Part shown: positions 8,447 through 17,507 of the stretch, piece by piece
How the letters are laid out: each line of letters opens with the position of its first letter
How positions within the stretch are numbered: the first letter of the stretch is position 1
NCBI RefSeq assembly: GCF_002953255.1
Contig: NZ_CP026498.1
Span: forward strand, 7,307,639-7,364,677
Direction: 5' to 3'
Length of the DNA stretch: 57,039 nucleotides
Origin: Streptomyces sp. CB01881
GTDB taxonomy: Bacteria > Actinomycetota > Actinomycetes > Streptomycetales > Streptomycetaceae
The notes under the pieces: generated by a model
Databases searched by the model: none
Seen by the model: only the letters and a program-made list of their open reading frames with translations
Told to the model about the DNA's origin: nothing
Made by a program: the position numbers and the translations under genes

Positions 8447-9682
8447 TCAGCGCCGCAGCGCCTCCGCGGGCTGGATCCGGGCCGCGCGCCAGGCCGGGTA
8501 GACGCCGGCCAGCAGGCCGGTGGCCAGGCCGATGAGCGGCGCGGCGGCCACCGTCACCGGTGCGACCACCGGGGTCCAGTCGCGGGCCAGGGCCACGCCG
8601 AGCACCGTGAGCACCCCGAGCGAGGTGCCGACCAGGCCGCCGACCAGCCCCAGCGAGGCCGACTCGGTGAGGAACTGGCCGGTGATGTGGCGGCCCTTGG
8701 CGCCCAGCGCCCGGCGCAGACCGATCTCGCCGGTCCGCTCCAGGACGGCGACCAGGGTGGTGTTGGCGATCCCGACCGCGCCGATCACCAGGCAGATCCC
8801 GGCGAGCAGCAGGAAGAGCTGGTCGAGGTCGGAGGTGACGTTGGATCGCAGGGTGCGCGGGTCCGGGGGCGGTACCGGTTTGAAGTTCTCCGGGCGGGCC
8901 GGGTCCAGCGCGAGCGCGGCCTCGCCGGCGATCTGCTGGGCCGCGCCGATCCTGGTGGAGATGATCATCTTCGCCCGCTCCCGGTCGGGCGGGCCCCAGA
9001 GCCGCTCGGCGGCCCCGCGCGGCACGGTGACCGAGAGCAGCAGGTCGGCCTTGCGCCGGACGTCGCCGATGATCCCGATGACGGTGAACGGCTTGCCGTC
9101 CAGGAAGATCGCGGGCTGGGTTTCGAGCGTGGTGATCCCCAGCCGGGCCGCCGTCGCGGCGCCGAGCACGGCGACCTGCCGGCCGGTGTCGTCGTGCCAG
9201 GAGTCGAAGGTCCGGCCCTGGACCAGCTGCGGCTCGGCCGCCGCCAGGACGCCCGCCGAGGCGGCGACCACCGGCACCTGGTCCCCGCCGTTCTGCCGGC
9301 CGACCGGCGCGGCCCGGACGGTGCCGGTGGCCTGGCGCACCGGCCAGTAGACGCCGGCCGCCTCGACCCCGTTCAGCCGCTGGATGCGGGCGTCGGCGTC
9401 GGCGGGGAAGGAGAGCCGGGTCAGCTCCGGCCGCGGGCCGCCGGTGTCCTCCACGCTCACCTCGGTCGCGCTCAGCACGCTGAACCGGGAGTCGATCTGG
9501 GACGAGGTGGTGGCGGTCAGCCCGAGGACGGCCACGAAGGCGCCGACCCCGAGGACGGTGCCGAGGCCGGTCAGTGCCGAGCGGGCGGGCCGCTGGAGCA
9601 CCCCGGCCAGGGCCTCGGAGAGCAGGTCGCGCAGCGGCAGCCGGGACGGCTCGACCACATGGGTGCGGCGGCGTGGCCTCAT
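8447..9682 (-). CDS. MacB-type ABC transporter permease
   Basis: The 411-residue protein has the MacB/FtsX plan. One N-terminal membrane helix (about residues 35-55, VLGVGAFVAVLGLTA) is followed by a large extracytoplasmic domain (about 60-280). Three C-terminal helices come next, with the conserved cytoplasmic stretch ERTGEIGLRRALGAKGRHI. The last residues PAWRAARIQPAEALRR are the classic end of the family. It should form the membrane part of a tripartite-like efflux or peptide-export system with the ATPase and adaptor encoded directly upstream; the substrate is not evident. The start ATG overlaps the ATPase stop (ATGA), so translation is coupled. Confidence 0.92.
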   Translation of the reverse strand: MRPRRRTHVVEPSRLPLRDLLSEALAGVLQRPARSALTGLGTVLGVGAFVAVLGLTATTSSQIDSRFSVLSATEVSVEDTGGPRPELTRLSFPADADARIQRLNGVEAAGVYWPVRQATGTVRAAPVGRQNGGDQVPVVAASAGVLAAAEPQLVQGRTFDSWHDDTGRQVAVLGAATAARLGITTLETQPAIFLDGKPFTVIGIIGDVRRKADLLLSVTVPRGAAERLWGPPDRERAKMIISTRIGAAQQIAGEAALALDPARPENFKPVPPPDPRTLRSNVTSDLDQLFLLLAGICLVIGAVGIANTTLVAVLERTGEIGLRRALGAKGRHITGQFLTESASLGLVGGLVGTSLGVLTVLGVALARDWTPVVAPVTVAAAPLIGLATGLLAGVYPAWRAARIQPAEALRR

Positions 9683-10374
9683 GCCGTGGCCACCTCCCGC
9701 AGCACGCCGTCGCGGATCGCCACCGTCCGCCGGCCGCGGGCGGCCACCTGGGGGTCGTGGGTGATCAGCAGGACGGTCAGGCCCTCCGCGTGCAGCTCGT
9801 CCAGCAGGGCGAGGACGGACTCCGCGGTGGCGGTGTCCAGGTTGCCGGTCGGCTCGTCGCAGAGCAGCAGCGAGGGTTGTCCGACCAGTGCCCGGGCGAT
9901 CGCGACCCGCTGCCGTTCGCCGCCCGAGAGCCGGGTCGGCAGGGCGTCCAGCCGGTGGCCGAGGCCCACCTGGACGAGGGCCGCGCGGGCCCGCTCCCGC
10001 CGTTCGGCGGCGCCCCGGCGGCCGGGGGCGGACGTGTAGAGCGTGGCGAGGGCGACGTTCTCGGCCGCCGAGCGGTGCGGCAGCAGGTGGAAGGACTGGA
10101 AGACGAATCCGATCCGGCGCCCGCGCAGCGCGGTGCGGTCGCCGTCGGGGAGCGCACCGGTGTCGATGCCGTCCAGCAGGTACCGGCCGGTGGTGGGGGT
10201 GTCCAGCAGGCCGGCGATGTTGAGGAAGGTGGACTTGCCGGAGCCGGACGGGCCGGTCACCGTGACGTACTCGCCCGGTTCGACGGCCAGGTCGCAGGGC
10301 TTGAGGGCGGTGACCGGGGGCGGCCCGGGGTAGGTCAGGCCGACCTGGCGGAACTCGATGACGGGGGCGCTCAC
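9679..10374 (-). CDS. MacB/LolD-type ABC transporter ATPase
   Basis: This 231-residue nucleotide-binding protein has every ABC motif: Walker A GPSGSGKS, Q-loop FVFQSFHLLPHRSAAENV, signature LSGGERQRVAIARAL, Walker B LLLCDEPTGNLD and the switch histidine in LITHD. The EPTGNLD variant places it in the LolD/MacB/FtsE group that powers permeases with large outside domains rather than classical importers. The GTG start overlaps the stop of the adaptor gene by four bases and its own stop overlaps the permease start, so all three are one translationally coupled operon. Confidence 0.95.
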   Translation of the reverse strand: MSAPVIEFRQVGLTYPGPPPVTALKPCDLAVEPGEYVTVTGPSGSGKSTFLNIAGLLDTPTTGRYLLDGIDTGALPDGDRTALRGRRIGFVFQSFHLLPHRSAAENVALATLYTSAPGRRGAAERRERARAALVQVGLGHRLDALPTRLSGGERQRVAIARALVGQPSLLLCDEPTGNLDTATAESVLALLDELHAEGLTVLLITHDPQVAARGRRTVAIRDGVLREVATA

Positions 10375-12104
10375 GGGGCGCCCGCCCCGCCTGCGTCCTT
10401 CACGCCGACGATCACCTGGTCGCCGGGCCCGAGCGCGCCGTCGATCAGCGGCCGGACCTCCGCGCTGCCGCCGCCGACCGTGCCCGGGGTGACCTCGACC
10501 CGGCGGCGCTGTCCGTTCCCGTACACCGTCACCACGGTCCTGCCGTCCGCCGTCGCGGACACCGCCGACAGCGGGACGACCAGCACCGGGCCGGCCGAGG
10601 AGGCGGCCCGCACGGTGAGGCGGACGTCCTGGCCGGCCAGCTTCGGGTCGAGCGGGGCGTCCGGCTCGACCACCAACTGGTAGCCGGCCGGGCCGCCGCC
10701 CTGGCCGGTGCCGCCGCCCTGGTTGGTGCCACCGCCCTGCTGGCCGGTGCCGCCGGTGCTGCTCTGCTGGGGGTCGCCGGGGGTGTCGGCGACCGCCGTG
10801 ACCTTGGCGGCGGCCTTGGTCCCGGCCAACTCGGAGAGGATCTCGACCTGCTGGCCCGGGTGGACCAGGCCCTTGTCGGAGACGGACAGGGAGCCCCTGA
10901 CGACCAGCGCCCCGGCCGAGACCGTCAGCACCTTGCCGTTGACCTCGCCGCCGATCCGGCCGGTGACGGCGTCGACCCGGGCGGGGAAGCCGGAGAGGAA
11001 GAGCAGCTCCGCGGCCGGGACCATCGGGCCGGTGGCGGCCCTGACGTCGGCGGCCTTCCTCCGGAGCTTGGCGAGGTCCTCACCGGCGCGGGTCACCTGC
11101 TTCTGGGCGCTGTCGACGGCGGTGCGGGCGGCGTCCGCCGGGCTCTCGCCGGCGGAGCCCGCGCTTCCGGCGCCGGCCCCGGCGCCCGTGGAGCCCGCGC
11201 CCATGGAGCCCGTACCCGTGGAGGCCGCGCCCGTGGAGCCCGACGCGCCCCCGGCGCCGTCTCCCGCGGAGCCCCCCGGGGTGGCCGTCGCGGAGGTCTG
11301 GGCCGGGGCGGACTGCCGGGCCCGCTGGGCGGCCACCGCGTCGTCGTACCGCCGCTGGGCGGCCTTCAGCGCGTCCTTGGCGTCGGACAGTGCCCGTTCG
11401 CCGCCGGTCACCGCGTCCTGTGCGGCCGACACCTGGGCGTCGCCGTCCGCGGAGGCCGGCAGCGGGTCGTAGCCGCGTGCCGCGTAGAAGGCCTGCACGG
11501 CGGCCTTGGTCGCCGCGCCGTAGGTGCCCTCGGGGTCGTCGTCCGAGCCGAATCCCAGCTCCTTCAGGGCCTGCCGGAGCTGCTTGACGTCCTGTCCGGT
11601 GGCCCCGGGCCTGAGGTCCCGGTAGACGGGGAGGTCGCCCCTGAGTGCGAACACCGGCCGCCCGGCCACCTCCAGCACCGACTGCCCGGCCTGGGCCTGG
11701 TCGCCGGCCTTCAGCGGCAGCTTGGTCACCACCGGCTTGGCGCCACCGGCCCCGCCCGCCGCGCCGCCGGCCGGAGCCACGTCCACCGACTGGCCGGCGC
11801 TCACCAGCCCGCGGACCACCACCGAGTCGGTCAGCACCCGCTTCTCCACCGGTGCGGTCAGCACGTCCGCCGGCGGTGGTTTGCTCTCCGCCGCCGCCTG
11901 CGCGGGCGACTTGATCACCAGTGAGGCGGCCAGCCCGCCGCCGGAGAGGGCCACCGCGGCCGCCACCACGACCAGGAGCAGCCGCCTGCGCCGCCGCAGC
12001 CCGTGGCGCCCGGACCCGTCCTCCAGCGGCTGCGGCCCGTCAGCCGGTCCGTCGGCCGTCCCGGCAGTCTCGGCCGTCCCGGCCTTCCCCTCGAACTCCG
12101 TCAC
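10371..12104 (-). CDS. Membrane-anchored periplasmic adaptor (HlyD/MFP-like) with peptidoglycan-binding domain
   Basis: The 577-residue protein is the accessory subunit of the adjacent ABC exporter. After a Gly/Asp-rich cytoplasmic start, an RRRRR stretch leads into one membrane helix (LLLVVVAAAVALSGGGLAASLV, about residues 41-62). Outside follow a lipoyl-like half, a PG_binding_1-type repeat (VKQLRQALKELGFGSDDDPEGTYGAATKAAVQAFY split over about residues 175-210), and an Ala-rich coiled-coil region. Within that region lies a low-complexity Gly/Ser/Thr stretch (about 270-320). The second barrel half at the C-terminus ends with a GDQVIVG motif. In Gram-positives such adaptors may dock the pump on the wall. 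The start is GTG 12102-12104. This is the first gene of the operon. Confidence 0.87.
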   Translation of the reverse strand: MTEFEGKAGTAETAGTADGPADGPQPLEDGSGRHGLRRRRRLLLVVVAAAVALSGGGLAASLVIKSPAQAAAESKPPPADVLTAPVEKRVLTDSVVVRGLVSAGQSVDVAPAGGAAGGAGGAKPVVTKLPLKAGDQAQAGQSVLEVAGRPVFALRGDLPVYRDLRPGATGQDVKQLRQALKELGFGSDDDPEGTYGAATKAAVQAFYAARGYDPLPASADGDAQVSAAQDAVTGGERALSDAKDALKAAQRRYDDAVAAQRARQSAPAQTSATATPGGSAGDGAGGASGSTGAASTGTGSMGAGSTGAGAGAGSAGSAGESPADAARTAVDSAQKQVTRAGEDLAKLRRKAADVRAATGPMVPAAELLFLSGFPARVDAVTGRIGGEVNGKVLTVSAGALVVRGSLSVSDKGLVHPGQQVEILSELAGTKAAAKVTAVADTPGDPQQSSTGGTGQQGGGTNQGGGTGQGGGPAGYQLVVEPDAPLDPKLAGQDVRLTVRAASSAGPVLVVPLSAVSATADGRTVVTVYGNGQRRRVEVTPGTVGGGSAEVRPLIDGALGPGDQVIVGVKDAGGAGAP

Positions 12105-12159
12105 GCCCCACCCTCGATCCGGCCCCCCGGGCCACGTTTCACGACTGGGTCAACCAGGC

Positions 12160-12169
12160 TTGTATACAA
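12160..12169. promoter_or_regulatory. Palindrome TTGTATACAA between divergent adaptor and sigma genes
   Basis: A perfect 10-bp AT-rich palindrome sits 56 bp upstream of the exporter operon start, inside an otherwise very GC-rich intergenic region. The core resembles operators of FCD-type GntR repressors. It also contains TATACA, which could serve as a -10 box for the leftward operon. The role is inferred only. Confidence 0.45.
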
Positions 12170-12365
12170 CACCATTGATGGAAGATCAGATGGCCTGCCG
12201 TCCGGGAAGAGGAGTCGGGCCGCGGCCCCCGCCGCACCCCCGCCGCCCCCCCGGCCGAACCCCCGTTTGTCCCCGCGGACCCGTGCCCGGCGGACCTCTG
12301 TAACATCCCCGGGCCGCCGCCGGTCATTCAGGTGTAGGGGAAAACGACGCAGGGGAGCCCGGCAG

Positions 12366-12920
12366 ATGGCACGAGAAGGTCAGCTTCGGACGGCAGGGGG
12401 CCGGGCCCGGGACGAGGACTTCCGGGCCTTCGCGGCGGCGCGCACCCCGAACCTGTACCGCACCGCCTGCCTCCTGACCGGCGGGGACACCCACCTGGCG
12501 GAGGACCTGGTCCAGGAGGCGCTCGGGCGGATCTACCTCCAGTGGCACCGCACCTCCTGGTTCACCCCGCGCGCCCGGATCGACAACCCGGCCGGGTACG
12601 CGCACACCGTGCTGGTGCGGGCCTTCCTCTCGCACCGCAGCCGCCGCAGCAGCGGCGAACAGCCCGTCGAGGCCGTCCCGGACGGCGCCGCCCGCGAGGG
12701 AGACCCGGCACTGCGGCTGACCCTGGTCGACGCGCTCGCCAGGCTCGCGCCGCGCGACCGGGCGGTGCTCGTCCTGCGCTACTGGGAGGACCGCAGCGTC
12801 GAGGAGACCTCCGAGATCCTGCGCAGCAGTTCGGGTGCGGTCCGCACCCGGACGGTCCGGGCGCTCGGCCGGATCCGCGCGGTCCTCGGCGACAGCCTCG
12901 ACGAACTCGCCGAGCGCTGA
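12366..12920 (+). CDS. SigE-family ECF RNA polymerase sigma factor
   Basis: The 184-residue protein has sigma region 2 (FRAFAAARTPNLYRTACLLT, then HLAEDLVQEALGRIYLQW) and region 4 (LARLAPRDRAVLVLRYWED, then SVEETSEILRSSSGAVRTRT). The LYRTAYLLTGD-like start and overall length fit the SigE family of actinobacterial ECF sigmas (TIGR02983 type). The start ATG 12366-12368 is preceded by AGGGGAG at 8 bases. A membrane protein follows 78 bp downstream and could be its regulator. This is not the cell-envelope SigE of S. coelicolor, whose cseABC genes are absent. Target genes cannot be read from the sequence. Confidence 0.88.
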   Translation: MAREGQLRTAGGRARDEDFRAFAAARTPNLYRTACLLTGGDTHLAEDLVQEALGRIYLQWHRTSWFTPRARIDNPAGYAHTVLVRAFLSHRSRRSSGEQPVEAVPDGAAREGDPALRLTLVDALARLAPRDRAVLVLRYWEDRSVEETSEILRSSSGAVRTRTVRALGRIRAVLGDSLDELAER

Positions 12921-12949
12921 GCGCCCGAGCCGGACCGATTCACACCCAA

Positions 12950-12976
12950 ACACTCGACACACTCGACACACTCGAC
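12950..12976 (+). repeat. Three tandem copies of ACACTCGAC
   Basis: A 9-bp unit is repeated three times without interruption (12950-12958, 12959-12967, 12968-12976), 30 bases after the sigma factor stop and 22 bases before the next start. Confidence 0.9.
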
Positions 12977-12998
12977 CGACCTGGAACGGTGGTTCAGC

Positions 12999-14012
12999 AT
13001 GCCCGCAGACCGGGACCTTCCCGACACCCAGTACGAGCAGGACTTCACCGAGGCGATCAGCCGCGCGGGGGAGGCGTTCCACGCCGAGACCACCCCGCTG
13101 GTCGACTCCGGCTGGGCGTACGGCCGCCGGCTGCGCCGCCGCCGGCGGGCGTCGGTGCTGGCCGGAGCCGCCGCGCTGGCATTGATCGGGGTCGGCGGCG
13201 TGGCCGCCGGCTCCCTGAGCGGCGGCGGTGTCGCCGCCGGCCCGGCCTCCGGGGCCTCGGCCGCACCGGTCTCCGGCCAGGAGTTCCTCGGCATGCTGAC
13301 CGAGCTGCTGCCGGCCGGCACCATCGACATCGGCACGACCGGCGAGGCCCGGGGGACGGAGAGCGGCACGCCGCAGGCACGGTTCACCTACGACGACGGC
13401 CACGGCCAGGCCCAGATCCTGTTCTGGGTCACGCGCACCCCCGACGCCATGGTCCCGGCGCCGGGCTGCCCCGAGCCCCAGGTCCTTGCCGCGGGCGGCG
13501 ACACCTGCACCGACACCACCCTCGCGGACGGCTCCCAGCTGATCGTCTACCAGGCGGGCACCCGGGCCGACGAGCCGGCGGGCAGCAAGACCTGGTCGGC
13601 GAAGCTGTACTCCAAGGCCGGCTACAGCCTGATGATCCAGGAGTGGAACCGCAAGCCGCTCGACCGGGGCACCCCGGTCACCCGTACCGCTCCGCCGCTG
13701 ACCACGCAGCAGCTCTCCGCGGTGGCCACCGACTCGCGCTGGGCGGGGGTCGGCGCGGCGCTCCCGTCGCGGGTGCAGCCGCCGCGCGGGCCATCGAAGC
13801 CCACCGGCCCGGCCAAGCCGACCGGCCCGGCCATCCCGAGCGGCACCCCGGCCACGCCGACCGCCCCGGCCACGCCCCGGGGCGGCAACCCGGCCGTCCC
13901 GCCGGCCGTCCCGCCGGCCCTGCCGCCGGGCGTGCAGGCGCCGGCCCCCGTGCCCGGTGCCGGTTCGCCGGAGAGCATGGCCGTCGCCGCGGCCGAGGCC
14001 GCCAAGCGGTGA
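12999..14012 (+). CDS. Membrane protein downstream of the ECF sigma gene, possible regulator
   Basis: The 337-residue product has a short cytoplasmic N-terminus (about 45 residues), an RRLRRRRR stop-transfer cluster and one membrane helix (ASVLAGAAALALIGVGGVAAG, about residues 50-70). An extracytoplasmic domain of about 160 residues with two cysteines follows, then a Pro/Thr/Ala-rich tail (about 260-337). No zinc-binding anti-sigma HxxxCxxC motif is visible, so it is not a classical ZAS protein. The topology (short inside, long outside) and position directly after the sigma gene fit a membrane partner or sensor of that sigma factor. The ribosome site is weak (GGTGG). It runs convergently into coaX with only 10 bases between stop codons. 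The function is inference. Confidence 0.6.
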   Translation: MPADRDLPDTQYEQDFTEAISRAGEAFHAETTPLVDSGWAYGRRLRRRRRASVLAGAAALALIGVGGVAAGSLSGGGVAAGPASGASAAPVSGQEFLGMLTELLPAGTIDIGTTGEARGTESGTPQARFTYDDGHGQAQILFWVTRTPDAMVPAPGCPEPQVLAAGGDTCTDTTLADGSQLIVYQAGTRADEPAGSKTWSAKLYSKAGYSLMIQEWNRKPLDRGTPVTRTAPPLTTQQLSAVATDSRWAGVGAALPSRVQPPRGPSKPTGPAKPTGPAIPSGTPATPTAPATPRGGNPAVPPAVPPALPPGVQAPAPVPGAGSPESMAVAAAEAAKR

Positions 14013-14022
14013 CGTCGGCGGC

Positions 14023-14811
14023 TCAGGCCGTCGGGCGGTTGCGCTCGTACACCAGGCGCAGGCCGATCAGCGTCAGCCAGGGCTCGTGCACGTCGATCGT
14101 GGCGGCCTCGCCGAGGACCAGCGGGGCCAGCCCGCCGGTGGCGATGACCTGGACGTCGTCCGGGTCCTTGGCGAGCTCCCGGGCCATCCGGTCGACCAGG
14201 CCGTCGACCTGGCCGGCGAAGCCGTAGAGGATGCCGGACTGCATGCCCTCGACGGTGTTCTTGCCGATCACGTTGCGCGGCCGGGCCAGCTCGATCTTGC
14301 GCAGCTGGGCACCGCGCGCGCCGAGCGCCTCCACCGAGATCTCGATGCCGGGGGCGATCGCCCCGCCGACGTAGTCGCCGCGGGCGTTGATCGCGTCGAA
14401 GGTGGTGGCGGTGCCGAAGTCGACCACGATGCACGGGCCGCCGTACAGGTGGTTGGCGGCCAGCGCGTTGACGATCCGGTCGGCGCCGACCTCCTTGGGG
14501 TGGTCCATCAGGACGTGCACGCCCGTCTTCACCCCGGGCTCCACGATGACCGCGGGGACGTCGCCGTAGTAACGGCGCGTCACCTCGCGGAACTCGTGGA
14601 GCACCGAGGGGACGGACGAACAGATCGCCAGGCCGTCCACCGCGGCCTCGTTGACCGCGGTGTGCGAGCCCATCAGCCCCTGGAGGAGCACCGCCAGCTC
14701 GTCGGCCGTGCGGCGCGGATCGGTGGAGATCCGCCAGTGCTCGGCCACCTCCTCGCCGTCGAACAGGCCGAGTGTGGTCTGGGTGTTGCCGACGTCGATG
14801 GTGAGCAGCAT
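14023..14811 (-). CDS. coaX: Type III pantothenate kinase
   Basis: CoaX phosphorylates pantothenate with ATP, the first step of CoA synthesis. The 262-residue ASKHA-fold protein has the phosphate loop LTIDVGNTQTTLGLF at the N-terminus, the substrate loop HPKEVGADRIVNALAA and the second phosphate motif VVDFGTATTFDAI. The conserved G(G)AIAPGIEIS segment follows, and a glycine-rich ATGGLAPL lies near the C-terminus. It is the last gene of a leftward cofactor operon whose first part makes pantothenate (panC, panD), so substrate and kinase are made together. The start is ATG 14809-14811. Confidence 0.95.
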   Translation of the reverse strand: MLLTIDVGNTQTTLGLFDGEEVAEHWRISTDPRRTADELAVLLQGLMGSHTAVNEAAVDGLAICSSVPSVLHEFREVTRRYYGDVPAVIVEPGVKTGVHVLMDHPKEVGADRIVNALAANHLYGGPCIVVDFGTATTFDAINARGDYVGGAIAPGIEISVEALGARGAQLRKIELARPRNVIGKNTVEGMQSGILYGFAGQVDGLVDRMARELAKDPDDVQVIATGGLAPLVLGEAATIDVHEPWLTLIGLRLVYERNRPTA

Positions 14812-14843
14812 GGGTGCCTTCTGCGTGAGGGGCGATCAGGTGA

Positions 14844-15812
14844 TCAGGCGCGCAGGTCGAGGCCGATGTCCAGGATCGGCGAGGAGTGCGTGAGCGCGCC
14901 CACGGCGAGGTAGTCGACACCAGTCTGGGCGACCTCGTGCGCGGTGGCCAGGGTCAGGCCGCCGGAAGCCTCCAGCCGGGCCCGGCCGGCCACCAGCGCG
15001 ACGGCCTCCTTGAGCTGCGGGACGGTGAAGTTGTCCAGCAGGATCAGGTCGGCCCCGGCCTCCAGCACCGGCGGGATCTGCTCCAGGGTGTCCACCTCGA
15101 CCTCGACCGGCAGGTCGGGGTAGGCGGCCTTGACGGCCCGGAACGCCTCGGCGACGCCGCCGGCCGCGACCACGTGGTTGTCCTTGACCAGGGCCGCGTC
15201 GGAGAGCGCCATCCGGTGGTTGGCGCCGCCGCCGCAGCGGACCGCGTACTTCTGCAGCGCCCGCAGGCCCGGGGTGGTCTTGCGGGTGTCGCGGACCACC
15301 GCGCCGGTGCCCTCCAGGGCGTCCGTCCAGGCGCGGGTCGCGGTGGCGATGCCGGAGAGGTGGCAGAGCAGGTTGAGCGCGCTGCGCTCGGCCGTCAGCA
15401 GGTCGCGGGTGCGGCTGCGGACGGAGAGCAGCACCTGGCCGGCCTCGACCCGGTCGCCGTCCTGGACGTGCCGCTCGACCTCGAACTCCTCCTCGCAGAC
15501 CAGCGAGACGACGGCCTCGGCGATCCGCAGGCCGGCGACCACGCCGGCCTCGCGGGCGGTGAAGTCGGCGGTGGCGACGGCGTCGGCCGGCACGGTGGCG
15601 ACCGAGGTGACGTCCTCGCCGCCGGCCAGGTCCTCGGCCAGCGCCAGGGAGGCGATGTCCTCGACCTCGACCGGGTCCAGGCCGGCCTCCTCCAGCAGCT
15701 CGGCGAGCTGCGGGTCGAGGCCGGTCTCGTAGCCCTCGCCGTCCCCGCAGGCGCAGCCGTCGCCGCAGCCGCCCTGGGAGGCCAGGGGGAGTTCCTCGTG
15801 GGAGTGGGTCAT
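14844..15812 (-). CDS. nadC: Nicotinate-nucleotide pyrophosphorylase (quinolinate phosphoribosyltransferase)
   Basis: NadC converts quinolinate and PRPP to nicotinate mononucleotide and CO2 in de novo NAD synthesis. The family signature residues are present: RDTRKTTPGLRALQKYAV, CGGGANHRM, LVKDNH and the TIM-barrel end LEASGGLTL. The start chosen is ATG 15810-15812 (MTHSHEELPLASQGG), with GGAG about 12 bases upstream inside the nadB 3' end; only 4 bases separate it from the nadB stop. The first 30 residues contain a CGDGCACGDG cysteine/glycine patch that is not part of the usual enzyme and may bind metal or be disordered. nadA is not in this window. Confidence 0.94.
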   Translation of the reverse strand: MTHSHEELPLASQGGCGDGCACGDGEGYETGLDPQLAELLEEAGLDPVEVEDIASLALAEDLAGGEDVTSVATVPADAVATADFTAREAGVVAGLRIAEAVVSLVCEEEFEVERHVQDGDRVEAGQVLLSVRSRTRDLLTAERSALNLLCHLSGIATATRAWTDALEGTGAVVRDTRKTTPGLRALQKYAVRCGGGANHRMALSDAALVKDNHVVAAGGVAEAFRAVKAAYPDLPVEVEVDTLEQIPPVLEAGADLILLDNFTVPQLKEAVALVAGRARLEASGGLTLATAHEVAQTGVDYLAVGALTHSSPILDIGLDLRA

Positions 15813-15816
15813 GGTT

Positions 15817-17490
15817 CTACTGCTCCTCAGGGGTGCTGACAAGGTCGCCGGAGGCGGTGAGCGTGGTGATCAGGTGGCGCCGCCAGGCGGCGTCGTCGCG
15901 CTCGGGGAAGTCCTCGCGCCAGTGGCAGCCGCGGGTCTCGGCGCGCTGTGCGGCGGCCTCGACCAGGGCGGTGGCGACCAGCAGCAGGTTGGCGGCCTCC
16001 CAGGTCTCCACCCGGGGGTCGGCAGGCTTCTCCTCGGCGGCGTGCGCGCAGGCCTGCTCGGCGAGCACGGCGAGGCCGGCCGCGGCGTCCGCCATCGACG
16101 CGGCCGAGCGCAGCACGCCGGCGCCGCGCGACATCAGCCGCTGGATCTCGGCCCGCGCCTCGGGCGCCGGCAGCGGCACCGTGTGCGCGGCGCGGGCGGC
16201 CGCGACGTCCACCGACCGCTCGGGCAGCCGGCCCGCACGGTGCAGGCCGGTCAGGTCGGCGGCGATCCGCTCGGCGAAGACCAGGCCTTCGAGCAGCGAG
16301 TTGGACGCCAGCCGGTTGGCGCCGTGCACCCCGGTGCAGGCCACCTCGCCGCAGGCGTAGAGGCCCGGGACGTTGGTGCGGCCGCTCAGGTCGGTACGGA
16401 TGCCGCCGGAGGCGTAGTGCGCGGCCGGGGCGACCGGGATCGGCTCGGTGACCGGGTCGATGCCGTGCGAGCGGCAGGAGGCGAGGATGGTCGGGAACCG
16501 CTGCTCCCACATCGCGGCACCGAAGTGCCGACCGTCGAGGTACATGTGCTCGGCGCCCTGGAGCTGCATCTGCCGGGTGATCGCCTTGGCGACGATGTCG
16601 CGCGGGGCGAGCTCGGCCAGCTCGTGCTGCCCGAGCATGAAGCGGGTGCCGGCGGCGTCGACCAGGTGGGCGCCCTCGCCGCGGACCGCCTCGGAGACCA
16701 GCGGCTGCTGGCCCTGGGCCTCCGGGCCGAGCCAGAGCACGGTCGGGTGGAACTGCACGAACTCCAGGTCGGTGACCTCGGCGCCGGCCCGCAGCGCCAG
16801 TGCCACGCCGTCGCCGGTGGAGACCGCCGGGTTGGTGGTGGCCGAGAAGACCTGGCCCATGCCGCCGGTGGCGAGCACCACCGCGCGGGCCCGGATGGCG
16901 CCGACGCCGTCGCGCTGGCCCTCGCCCATCACGTGCAGGGTCAGGCCGGCCGCGTGGCCGTCGGCGTCGGTCAGCAGGTCGAGGACGAGGGCGTGCTCGA
17001 TCAGTTCGAGGCCGGGGTCGCTGCGGACGGCCGTGACCAGTGCGCGCGATATCTCGGCGCCGGTGGCGTCCCCGCCCGCGTGCGCGATCCGGCGCCGGTG
17101 GTGGCCACCCTCGCGGGTGAGCAGGATCTCGCCGGCCTCGTCGCGGTCGAACGCGGCGCCGGTGGCGATCAGCCGGCGGACGGCGTCGGGGCCCTCGGTG
17201 ACGAGGGTGCGCACGGCGTCCTCGTCGCAGAGCCCGGCGCCCGCCACCAGGGTGTCGTCGAGGTGCTGCTCGGGGGTGTCGCCCTCGCCCAGGGCGGCGG
17301 CGATGCCGCCCTGGGCCCAGCGGGTGGAGCCGTCGTCGAGCATCGCCTTGGTGACCACCACGGCCCGCAGGCCGGCCTTGCGGACGTTGAGGGCGACGGT
17401 GAGGCCGGCCACGCCGGAGCCGACCACGACGACGTCGGTGGTGGTCGTCCAGCCGGGGGCGGGGGCGGCGAGGCGGTGCGTGACGGACAT
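15817..17490 (-). CDS. nadB: L-aspartate oxidase
   Basis: NadB oxidises aspartate to iminoaspartate using FAD; NadA then forms quinolinate. The 557-residue protein begins with the FAD-binding Rossmann motif DVVVVGSGVAGLTVAL. It has the characteristic RWAQGGIAAAL, the substrate loop HHRRRIAHAGGDATG and the FAD motif YACGEVACTGVHGANRL followed by ASNSLLEGLVF. The start is ATG 17488-17490. It lies 17 bases after panD and 4 bases before nadC, inside one operon. The length is normal for the family. Confidence 0.95.
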   Translation of the reverse strand: MSVTHRLAAPAPGWTTTTDVVVVGSGVAGLTVALNVRKAGLRAVVVTKAMLDDGSTRWAQGGIAAALGEGDTPEQHLDDTLVAGAGLCDEDAVRTLVTEGPDAVRRLIATGAAFDRDEAGEILLTREGGHHRRRIAHAGGDATGAEISRALVTAVRSDPGLELIEHALVLDLLTDADGHAAGLTLHVMGEGQRDGVGAIRARAVVLATGGMGQVFSATTNPAVSTGDGVALALRAGAEVTDLEFVQFHPTVLWLGPEAQGQQPLVSEAVRGEGAHLVDAAGTRFMLGQHELAELAPRDIVAKAITRQMQLQGAEHMYLDGRHFGAAMWEQRFPTILASCRSHGIDPVTEPIPVAPAAHYASGGIRTDLSGRTNVPGLYACGEVACTGVHGANRLASNSLLEGLVFAERIAADLTGLHRAGRLPERSVDVAAARAAHTVPLPAPEARAEIQRLMSRGAGVLRSAASMADAAAGLAVLAEQACAHAAEEKPADPRVETWEAANLLLVATALVEAAAQRAETRGCHWREDFPERDDAAWRRHLITTLTASGDLVSTPEEQ

Positions 17491-17507
17491 GGCGTTCAGT
17501 GGCTCCT

